Source of the DNA: an uncultured Lachnospiraceae bacterium
GTDB taxonomy: Bacteria > Bacillota_A > Clostridia > Lachnospirales > Lachnospiraceae
Length of the DNA stretch: 12,909 bases
Assembly: GCA_902783205.1 (NCBI GenBank)
Contig: CACZQE010000333.1
Location: 1-12,909, forward strand
Direction of reading: 5' to 3'
A program made the translations under genes and the position numbers. Numbering within the stretch: position 1 is the first letter of the stretch; every line of letters starts with the position of its first letter. Shown here in pieces: positions 7,086 through 12,909 of the stretch. The notes under the pieces were generated by a model. It was not told the DNA's origin and did not search any database. It saw nothing but the letters and a program-made list of their open reading frames with translations.

Positions 7086-8462
7086 TTATTTCGGCCACTC
7101 AACTGCTGTAAGCTCCGGATACTGCTCCATGATAGCTGTCTCGAAGTTAGCTTTTGCCTTGTCAAGGTCAACGTTGCCGTCGAAGTAGTCCTTGAAAGCT
7201 GCCTGGAACTTCTCGTTACATCCCTGGTCATAAGGACTGATGTTGCTCATATCGATTGTCGGAGCAACCTCGGAGAACAGAGCGATGTGGTTCTGGCCGC
7301 CAAGGAAATCGGAAGCGAAATCAGAGTTTGCGATCTCTTCCATGCCGGAGATAGTATTGGTGTAATCCTGGATTTCCTGATTCTCGGTCATGCTCTTCAT
7401 GATGTCCTTATTGCAGGTAAGGGCTTTCATAACATCGCCGATATGCTCAGCATTGTCTGTACCTGTTGCTGCACAGATCCATGTTCCGCCCCAGTAGTAA
7501 GGCTGCGGTCCCTTGCAGACTGCCCAGTCGCCAAAGCCTTTTTCACCGGCATTGCCTACCAGTGTAAAGTTGATTCCCCATGTAGAGTAGAAGAAACCGA
7601 ATACCTTAGCGTCAGCGCCCTGATCACTTGCCCACTGCTCATCCCAGAGAGAGGTTTTGTTGTTGTAGCCCTTTTCTGTGAAGGTCTTGGTCTGCTCTAC
7701 CCAGTTCATAAGGTTGGGATCTACCTTAACTGTAGTTCCGTCTACCCACGGACCGGATACATTGTTGGAGAATGTACGGTAGGAATCATCATATCCTGAA
7801 AGCATCTTGTAGCCTTTTGCAGAAGCCTGCTCCGCTACTTTATTGAAGTCATCCCAGGATCCAAGCGCTTTCTGAACGTCATCCGGATCGTCTGATCCGA
7901 GAACGTCCTTTGCGATGGAACGGCGATATGCGAATAATCCGGGAGCTGCCTGCCAGGATGTTGCCTTCTGCACACCGTCAACGGAAGCGATTTCCTTAGT
8001 GTAGGGATACTGATCTGCCAGATCATCTTCAGTGATACCTACATCTGCCAGCGGAAGTGTGAAATCGGAATCAACATATTTCAGAGCGTAGTCAGCCTCG
8101 ATCAGGAAGATATCGATCTTGTCGTCAGCTGCTGCGGATTCCTGCTTCATAAGAGCATCATCCAGCTTGTCCTGATAATTGTTTCCTTCGTTGGGGTTGA
8201 TGGTCCAGTGAACTTCAGTGCCGTCCTTTAATGTAGTAACGGACTTGTCATCACTGACTTTGTCAACTTCCGGATAATAATCGTTGAAGCGGCTCTGGAA
8301 CTCCTCATTCCAGCACCAGATGTTAAGGACTTTTCCTTCTTCTGCCGCACCTGCAGCACCTGTAGATTCAGCCGGAGCGCCAGCGCTGCCGCAGCCGATT
8401 ACAGAAGCTGCCATGAGACCTGCCAGAGCAAGTCCGGCGATAGACTTAAAACTTCTTTTCAT
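7086..8462 (-). CDS. Sugar-binding lipoprotein of the ABC importer (family 1 solute-binding protein)
   Basis: Extracellular receptor that captures the sugar and delivers it to the permeases. The 458-residue protein starts MKRSFKSIAGLALAGLMAASVIGC: a positive N-terminus, a hydrophobic core and a lipobox VIGC with the acylated cysteine at residue 24. A low-complexity Gly/Ala/Ser linker follows (GSAGAPAESTGAAGAAEEG). The mature domain opens with LNIWCWNEEFQSRFNDYYP, as in CUT1 sugar-binding proteins, and is rich in Trp and Tyr (WVDGT, FGFFYSTWGINF, PYYWGGTWICAA), as expected for stacking against sugar rings. A longer in-frame opening from a TTG at 8480 is rejected because it would translate the GAGGAGGA ribosome site. 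The gene is first after the repressor and is followed by a hairpin. Specificity for cellobiose or cellodextrins is inferred from the adjacent phosphorylase and beta-glucosidase, not from the binding protein itself. Confidence 0.95.
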   Translation of the reverse strand: MKRSFKSIAGLALAGLMAASVIGCGSAGAPAESTGAAGAAEEGKVLNIWCWNEEFQSRFNDYYPEVDKVSDDKSVTTLKDGTEVHWTINPNEGNNYQDKLDDALMKQESAAADDKIDIFLIEADYALKYVDSDFTLPLADVGITEDDLADQYPYTKEIASVDGVQKATSWQAAPGLFAYRRSIAKDVLGSDDPDDVQKALGSWDDFNKVAEQASAKGYKMLSGYDDSYRTFSNNVSGPWVDGTTVKVDPNLMNWVEQTKTFTEKGYNNKTSLWDEQWASDQGADAKVFGFFYSTWGINFTLVGNAGEKGFGDWAVCKGPQPYYWGGTWICAATGTDNAEHIGDVMKALTCNKDIMKSMTENQEIQDYTNTISGMEEIANSDFASDFLGGQNHIALFSEVAPTIDMSNISPYDQGCNEKFQAAFKDYFDGNVDLDKAKANFETAIMEQYPELTAVEWPK

Positions 8463-8470
8463 AACTTCAA

Positions 8471-8478
8471 TCCTCCTC
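8471..8478 (-). promoter_or_regulatory. Strong ribosome binding site of the sugar-binding lipoprotein gene
   Basis: GAGGAGGA on the minus strand lies 8 bases before the ATG at 8462 and sets that start. The 46-base gap between the repressor stop and this gene otherwise shows no -10/-35 pair. The binding-protein gene therefore probably depends on the promoter upstream of the repressor. Confidence 0.8.
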
Positions 8479-8508
8479 AAAAAATTGAAACCATACAGAG
8501 ACTTGCCG

Positions 8509-9519
8509 TCACTGCAAACACTTTACACTGTATCCGTCCAACAGCTTTCCGGACACCTTGATCTGTTCCGCCACACAAGTATTTTTCTTTTCGATGGCCT
8601 CCACCAGCTTTCTGACAGACTGCCTGCCGATCTGGTCCGCATCCTGATACCAGGTGGTCAGTCTGGGGGAAATGACCTGTGAAAGGTTAATACCGTCATA
8701 ACCAACCACACTGATATCCTCCGGAATGGAGAGATTTCTTGATGAAATCTCAGTTAAACCGCCCAGGTAACTGTAATCATCCGGATACATGATCGCTGTC
8801 GGCGGATCCGGAAGATCCAGAAGAAATGCTGTTGCCTTCCGGGCTACATCTGGGTTATGGTACTTTCCGGCGTACACATAGTCGTCAGGGACTGTCAGTC
8901 CCTTCTCTTCCATGGCACGATGGAACCCCAGCAGCCTTTTATTGGTAACAGAAGTCATTTCTCCGTGGATAAAAGCAATCTTCCTGTGTCCCATTTCCAG
9001 CAGATAAGAGGCAAGTCTTCCTGCACCCTCGACATTATCCGACACAATACAGCTCGTATTGTCGAAAGAATAGTCAATAGTAATGACAGGTACTTCGCTC
9101 CTTACCAGCTCCAGGACAGAAGGCGCTTCAAAATCCACACAGGCGATCACTACTCCGTCACAATTGCGGTATCTGCAATGCTCAAGAAAAGAAACGGGGC
9201 CGCCTCCCAGATTCTGGGATATGAAGGTAATATCATACCCTCTGGCTTCCGCCTCCTCTTTCACACTGTTCAGGATCATCGAAAAGTACTCGTGTGTCAG
9301 CCCGGTTCTGGACTCATCCACAAACAGAACTCCGATATTATGAGAGATGTTGGTCTTGAGAAGACGGGCCGCGGCGTTGGGCATGTAATGCATCTCGCTG
9401 GCTGTACGTTTAACAAGGGCAATGGTTTCGGCGCTTATGTCGCCGTAGCCGTTCAGCGCTTTGCTTACTGTTGCCGGTGAAACACCGCAGGCCTTGGAAA
9501 TATCTTTGATCGTAACCAT
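8509..9519 (-). CDS. LacI-family transcriptional repressor of the beta-glucoside locus
   Basis: DNA-binding regulator of 336 residues, normal LacI/GalR length. The N-terminus MVTIKDISKACGVSPATVSKALNG is the classic LacI helix-turn-helix, followed by the hinge region YMPNAAARLLKTN at about 45-57. A periplasmic-binding-protein-like effector domain follows (NIGVLFVDES to about residue 330), with SDNVEGAGRLASYLLEMGHR, IAFIHG and VVGYDGINLSQVISPRLTT as family landmarks. No lac-type tetramerisation tail is evident after the core, so a dimer is expected. A GGAGGAGG ribosome site lies 7 bases upstream of the ATG. It is the first gene of the transporter operon and faces the phosphorylase gene across a shared control region with two matching operator candidates. 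It therefore probably represses both directions, including itself, until a sugar such as cellobiose is present. The effector is an inference. Confidence 0.95.
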   Translation of the reverse strand: MVTIKDISKACGVSPATVSKALNGYGDISAETIALVKRTASEMHYMPNAAARLLKTNISHNIGVLFVDESRTGLTHEYFSMILNSVKEEAEARGYDITFISQNLGGGPVSFLEHCRYRNCDGVVIACVDFEAPSVLELVRSEVPVITIDYSFDNTSCIVSDNVEGAGRLASYLLEMGHRKIAFIHGEMTSVTNKRLLGFHRAMEEKGLTVPDDYVYAGKYHNPDVARKATAFLLDLPDPPTAIMYPDDYSYLGGLTEISSRNLSIPEDISVVGYDGINLSQVISPRLTTWYQDADQIGRQSVRKLVEAIEKKNTCVAEQIKVSGKLLDGYSVKCLQ

Positions 9520-9565
9520 ATTATTTCCTCCTCCCGCATAATCATCTTAATCTGTTTCCCGCTGT

Positions 9566-9584
9566 TTCGAATACGTTTTCGTAA
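9566..9584. promoter_or_regulatory. Operator candidate 1 for the LacI-family repressor
   Basis: TTCGAATACGTTTTCGTAA is a pseudo-palindrome centred on CG between 9574 and 9575, with 7 of 9 half-site positions complementary. It matches operator candidate 2 at 17 of 19 bases. It covers roughly -2 to +17 of the predicted minus-strand start of transcription, an ideal place to block initiation of the repressor-transporter operon. A central CG and A/T-rich half sites are typical of LacI-family operators. Confidence 0.85.
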
Positions 9585-9588
9585 TTTC

Positions 9589-9617
9589 ATTCTAAACGTT
9601 AAATTAAGCGCCGTCAA
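9589..9617 (-). promoter_or_regulatory. Promoter of the repressor-transporter operon
   Basis: The minus strand shows TTGACG (9612-9617) and TAGAAT (9589-9594) separated by exactly 17 bases. Each is one mismatch from the sigma-A consensus. The predicted start near 9582 gives a leader of about 60 bases before the repressor ATG, and operator 1 overlaps that start. Confidence 0.82.
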
Positions 9618-9691
9618 CTGATACTATTCACAATGTTTCCGGGATTTTTTTATGCAAAATATCCAAATGTGAAAAAATATCTCTTTTTTTA

Positions 9692-9721
9692 TTTACATTT
9701 TTACTATATGGGCTTTATAAT
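9692..9721 (+). promoter_or_regulatory. Promoter of the phosphorylase-glucosidase operon
   Basis: TTTACA (9692-9697) and a perfect TATAAT (9716-9721) are separated by 18 bases, within an AT-rich stretch. The predicted start is near 9728, leaving about a 40-base leader. Operator 2 lies just downstream, between the start site and the ribosome binding site. Confidence 0.83.
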
Positions 9722-9733
9722 GAATGCAGTATC

Positions 9734-9752
9734 TTCGAAAACGTATTCGTAA
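9734..9752. promoter_or_regulatory. Operator candidate 2 for the LacI-family repressor
   Basis: TTCGAAAACGTATTCGTAA, centred between 9742 and 9743, differs from operator 1 only at positions 7 and 12. These are symmetric A/T swaps, so the inner 14 bases are exact reverse complements of each other. It sits at about +7 to +25 of the plus-strand promoter and 3 bases before the AAGGA ribosome site of the phosphorylase gene, where a bound repressor would block transcription. Confidence 0.85.
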
Positions 9753-9767
9753 AGAAAGGACTCTTAT

Positions 9768-12209
9768 ATGAAGTACGGATATTTTGATGACAAAGCACGT
9801 GAATATGTTATAACCGAACCCAGAACACCCCTGCCATGGATCAACTATCTGGGATCACAGGATTTTTTCCGCCTGATCTCCAATACTGCCGGAGGTTACT
9901 GCTTCTATAAAGACGCCAAGCTCATGCGTCTTACCCGTTATCGTTACAATAACAGTCCCATGGACTGCGGCGGTCACTACTATTATATAAAAGAAGGTGA
10001 CTGTATCTGGAACCCCGGATGGCAGCCTGTCCAGACGGAACTGGATTCCTACCAGTGCCGGCACGGCCTCGGCTACAGTATCTTTACCGGCAAAAAGAAC
10101 GGACTCAAAGCCGTTCAGGAGGTTTTTGTACCAATCTCCGACACATGTGAGGTGACCCGTCTTTCTCTGACCAATGAATCTGACAGCGAGAAAAAGGTTG
10201 ACCTTTTCAGTTATGTTGAATTCTGTCTCTGGGATGCCATGGATGATTCCTCCAATTTCCAGAGGAACTTTTCCACCGGCGAGGTTGAAGTCACAGGTTC
10301 TGCTATCTACCATAAGACAGAATACAGAGAGAGACGCAGACATTATGCAGTCTTCTCCGTCAACAGACCTGTAGACGGCTTTGACACAAGCAGGGATGAG
10401 TTTGTGGGCCTTTACAACGGTCCTGCCAACCCCCAGGCTGTCAGGGAAGGAAAGAGCCGCAACTCTGTTGCCCACGGCTGGGCGCCGGTCGGAAGCCACC
10501 ATCTTTCTTTCACACTTGCCCCGGGCCAGTCGGTTTCTTCCATCTTTGTCCTCGGCTACTGTGAAAACCCCAAAGATCAGAAGTTTGAGGCACCCGGCAT
10601 TATTAACAAGAAGCCTGCCCTCTCTCTGCTCTCAAAGTATCAGTCTGACGACCAGTTCGATCAGGCCTTTGCTGATCTCAGGGCTTACTGGGATGATCTT
10701 CTCTCCAACTTCCAGATCAGCAGTGAAGACGATAAGCTGAACCGGATCGTTAACATCTGGAATCAGTACCAGTGCATGGTTACATTTAACATGAGCCGGT
10801 CTGCCAGCTACTATGAAAGCGGCCTGGGCCGCGGCATGGGATTCCGCGATTCCTGCCAGGATCTTCTGGGCTTCGTTCATCTGATCCCCGAAAGAGCAAG
10901 AGAACGTATCATAGATATTGCCAATACCCAGTTTGAAGACGGCAGCACCTATCATCAGTACCAGCCTCTTACCAAGAGAGGCAATATGGATGTGGGAAGC
11001 GGATTTAATGACGATCCCCTCTGGCTGATCGCAGGCACCGCCGCCTACCTCAGAGAAACCGGTGATTTTTCCATTCTCGATGAAATGTGTACATTTGATA
11101 ACAATGAAAGCAACTGCGCTACTCTGATGGAACATCTGCGCAGAAGCTTCAATTATACCCTGACCCATAAGGGTCCCCACGATCTTCCCCTGATCGGCCG
11201 AGCCGACTGGAATGACTGCCTCAATCTGAACTGCTTCTCGGAAGAACCCGGCGAGAGTTTCCAGATTACCGGTCCCAGCGAAGGTCCGGTAGCGGAAAGC
11301 GTGTTTATTGCCGGTATGTTTGTGAAATACGGCTATGAGTACGCTGAGATCTGCCGTCACCTTGGACTGGATGATGAAGCCGCTTCCGTTACAGAAGAAG
11401 TAGGCAAAATGGAATCTGCCGTTCTTGACGGAGGCTGGGACGGAGAATGGTTCGTACGTGCCTACGATGCTTTTTCCAGACCTGTCGGAAGCAAGGTATG
11501 CAAGGAAGGCCAGATTTTTATCGAGCCCCAGGGCATGTGCGTTATGGCAGGGATCGGTGTGGAAAGCGGTCATGCCGCGAAGGCCTTAAAGAGTGTTGAA
11601 GACAGGCTCGAAACCGAATTCGGAATCGTCCTCAATCAGCCTGCATACACGGAATATCATGTGGAATTGGGCGAAATCAGCTCCTATCCGCCCGGATATA
11701 AGGAAAATGCCGGCATTTTCTGCCATAATAATCCCTGGATCGCCTGTGCCGAAACCGTTTTAGGCCATGGGGACCGGGCCTTCAGCGTATTCAAAAAGAC
11801 CTGCCCTGTCTATCTGGAGGACATCAGCGAGATCCACCGTACAGAGCCTTACGCTTACTGTCAGATGGTTGCAGGAAAAGATGCCCCCAACCACGGAGAA
11901 GGAAAGAACAGCTGGCTGACCGGTACGGCTGCCTGGACTTTCACCTGCATGAGTCAGTATATCCTCGGGATCCGCCCCACTCTGGACGGTCTTATGGTGA
12001 ATCCGTGTATTCCGGCAAGTCTGAAGAGCTTTAGCTGTACAAGGAAATACCGCGGTACAAGTTACCATATCACGGTTGATAACAGCGCCGGCGCAGAATG
12101 CGGTATCGCTTCCGTAACTGTAAACGGAAAAGAAATAGAAGGAAATGTCCTTCCGCAGGTTAAAAGCGAAAATCCTGTAGAAGTATACGTAAAAATGGGT
12201 GATAAATAA
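9768..12209 (+). CDS. Cellobiose phosphorylase (glycoside hydrolase family 94)
   Basis: Cleaves cellobiose with inorganic phosphate to alpha-glucose 1-phosphate and glucose, saving one ATP per disaccharide; cytoplasmic, with no signal peptide. The 813-residue length matches known cellobiose phosphorylases, and from memory long segments closely resemble the Cellvibrio gilvus enzyme. Examples are [14 protein letters not shown] at the N-terminus, [27 protein letters not shown] and [18 protein letters not shown]. The N-terminal beta-sandwich is about residues 1-270, the (alpha/alpha)6 barrel about 320-730, with a C-terminal beta region after it. The catalytic acid is D483 in [16 protein letters not shown], and [11 protein letters not shown] carries the Thr-Gly pair used for phosphate in the family. 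An AAGGA site lies 7 bases before the ATG. The stop overlaps the GH1 start by one base. Other GH94 activities (chitobiose, laminaribiose, cellodextrin) are less likely given the near-colinear match to cellobiose enzymes. Confidence 0.96.
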   Translation: MKYGYFDDKAREYVITEPRTPLPWINYLGSQDFFRLISNTAGGYCFYKDAKLMRLTRYRYNNSPMDCGGHYYYIKEGDCIWNPGWQPVQTELDSYQCRHGLGYSIFTGKKNGLKAVQEVFVPISDTCEVTRLSLTNESDSEKKVDLFSYVEFCLWDAMDDSSNFQRNFSTGEVEVTGSAIYHKTEYRERRRHYAVFSVNRPVDGFDTSRDEFVGLYNGPANPQAVREGKSRNSVAHGWAPVGSHHLSFTLAPGQSVSSIFVLGYCENPKDQKFEAPGIINKKPALSLLSKYQSDDQFDQAFADLRAYWDDLLSNFQISSEDDKLNRIVNIWNQYQCMVTFNMSRSASYYESGLGRGMGFRDSCQDLLGFVHLIPERARERIIDIANTQFEDGSTYHQYQPLTKRGNMDVGSGFNDDPLWLIAGTAAYLRETGDFSILDEMCTFDNNESNCATLMEHLRRSFNYTLTHKGPHDLPLIGRADWNDCLNLNCFSEEPGESFQITGPSEGPVAESVFIAGMFVKYGYEYAEICRHLGLDDEAASVTEEVGKMESAVLDGGWDGEWFVRAYDAFSRPVGSKVCKEGQIFIEPQGMCVMAGIGVESGHAAKALKSVEDRLETEFGIVLNQPAYTEYHVELGEISSYPPGYKENAGIFCHNNPWIACAETVLGHGDRAFSVFKKTCPVYLEDISEIHRTEPYAYCQMVAGKDAPNHGEGKNSWLTGTAAWTFTCMSQYILGIRPTLDGLMVNPCIPASLKSFSCTRKYRGTSYHITVDNSAGAECGIASVTVNGKEIEGNVLPQVKSENPVEVYVKMGDK

Positions 12210-12909
12210 TGAGTTTTTCAAAAGATTTCGTATGGGGCGCTGCCAGCGCTTCCTATCAGATTGAAGGCGGAGCCGGCGAAGACGGAAAAGGACTTTCTGT
12301 CTGGGATGTATTCAGTCACCGGCCCGGAAAGACCTTTGACGGTCATCACGGAGACGTGGCGGCTGATGCCTACCACCGGTTCGAGGAAGATCTGGATATC
12401 ATGGCTTCAATCGGCATCAAAAACTACCGTTTCAGCCTGAGCTGGCCGCGTATCCTTCCGGAGGGCTGCGGCAATGTCAATAAAGCGGGACTCTCCTACT
12501 ATGACCGGGTTGTGGACGGCTGTCTTGCCCGCGGCATCACTCCCTGGATCACACTTTACCATTGGGATCTCCCCTATGCCCTTTACCTGAAAGGCGGCTG
12601 GCTGAACAGGGAGACTGCCCTTCATTTCGGGGAATATGCCCGGCTGGTGGGAGCTCATTTCAAAGGCCGCGTAAACCATTACATGACTATCAACGAACCC
12701 CAGTGCGCCATCGGTATGGCCCACATCTCCGGCCTGCACGCACCCGGAACTATTCTGCCGGACTCTGAGACCTTTCTCTCCTGGCATAATATTCTCCTGG
12801 CGCACGGCTTCGCAGTCAGAGCCCTGCGGGAAACCGTGCCGGATGCCAGTATCGGTCTGGCTTCCACCGGTGCCCTGACCTACATGAAAGATCGTCCTTC
12901 AAAGACACC
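12209..12909 (+). CDS. Beta-glucosidase, glycoside hydrolase family 1 (3' end outside window)
   Basis: Retaining enzyme that hydrolyses terminal beta-glucosyl residues of cellobiose, cellodextrins or plant beta-glucosides; no signal peptide, so cytoplasmic. The first 233 residues are visible. FVWGAASASYQIEGG (7-21) is the GH1 N-terminal signature, with sugar-contacting Q17. YHWDLP (117-122) carries the family's active-site histidine (H118). TINEP (160-164) holds the acid/base E163. GLHAPG (175-180) is also typical. The catalytic nucleophile (ITENG-type motif) lies beyond the window. The opening FVWGAASASYQIEG and DGKGLSVWD resemble hydrolases acting on unphosphorylated glucosides rather than 6-phospho-beta-glucosidases, fitting ABC import and the absence of PTS genes. 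The ATG overlaps the phosphorylase stop (TAATG), with a weak GGGTGA-like site upstream, so translation is probably coupled. Truncation is only by the window edge. Confidence 0.94.
   Translation, partial: MSFSKDFVWGAASASYQIEGGAGEDGKGLSVWDVFSHRPGKTFDGHHGDVAADAYHRFEEDLDIMASIGIKNYRFSLSWPRILPEGCGNVNKAGLSYYDRVVDGCLARGITPWITLYHWDLPYALYLKGGWLNRETALHFGEYARLVGAHFKGRVNHYMTINEPQCAIGMAHISGLHAPGTILPDSETFLSWHNILLAHGFAVRALRETVPDASIGLASTGALTYMKDRPSKT

Noticed and set aside
9591..9604. TCTAAACGTTAAAT between the -10 and -35 of the minus-strand promoter as a third operator or a CcpA cre site
   Set aside because: It shares only the central AAACGT with the two operators and misses three fixed positions of the cre consensus, so support is too weak.
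9855..10502. Minus-strand open frame of 215 codons opposite the phosphorylase N-terminal domain
   Set aside because: Shadow of the GH94 coding strand; it has no family motif and no expression signals.
10632..11573. Minus-strand open frame of 313 codons inside the phosphorylase gene
   Set aside because: It is antisense to the well-conserved GH94 catalytic domain, with no recognised motif and no promoter or ribosome site.
1..12909. Mobile elements, CRISPR arrays, tRNA or rRNA genes, riboswitches
   Set aside because: I saw no transposase or integrase motifs, no regularly spaced direct repeats, no tRNA-like folds and no long structured leader; nearly the whole window is accounted for by known gene families.

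Overview
The window reads as chromosomal DNA of a low-to-moderate GC Gram-positive anaerobe, most likely a gut or plant-fibre clostridium of the Lachnospiraceae type. This is inferred from the plsX-rnc-smc block, strong AGGAGG-type ribosome binding sites on most genes, a lipoprotein sugar-binding protein with an MsmK-type ATPase, and a cytoplasmic cellobiose phosphorylase. No sequence search was possible, so the taxon is a judgement, not a measurement.

Region 1 (1-2829, minus strand) is a housekeeping operon transcribed plsX -> rnc -> smc. PlsX makes acyl-phosphate for phospholipid synthesis, RNase III processes double-stranded RNA, and SMC condenses chromosomes (only its N-terminal 362 residues are inside the window). 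The genes are tightly packed: plsX and rnc overlap by 4 bases, and rnc and smc are 3 bases apart. The acyl carrier protein gene often found between plsX and rnc is absent.

Region 2 (2916-9519, minus strand) is a six-gene carbohydrate-import operon: LacI-family repressor -> lipoprotein sugar-binding protein -> two permeases -> ATPase -> aldose 1-epimerase. It ends in an intrinsic terminator at 2916-2949, which separates it from plsX. A second terminator-like hairpin sits inside the operon, just after the binding-protein gene. It probably makes the binding protein more abundant than the membrane components.

Region 3 (9520-9767) is a 248-base divergent control region. It holds a good sigma-A-type promoter for each direction. 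Just downstream of each -10 box is a copy of a 19-base pseudo-palindrome (17 of 19 bases identical). These are almost certainly the operators of the LacI-family protein encoded next door.

Region 4 (9768-12909, plus strand) encodes a GH94 cellobiose phosphorylase and, overlapping by one base, a GH1 beta-glucosidase that runs off the window end. Together regions 2-4 form a beta-glucoside utilisation locus. Cellobiose or short cellodextrins are bound outside the cell and imported intact. They are then split by phosphate (giving glucose 1-phosphate plus glucose) or hydrolysed by the GH1 enzyme, with the epimerase equilibrating glucose anomers. Every gene belongs to a known family. I see no mobile element, CRISPR array, RNA gene or convincing unknown system. 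The most interesting signal is the paired-operator control region.
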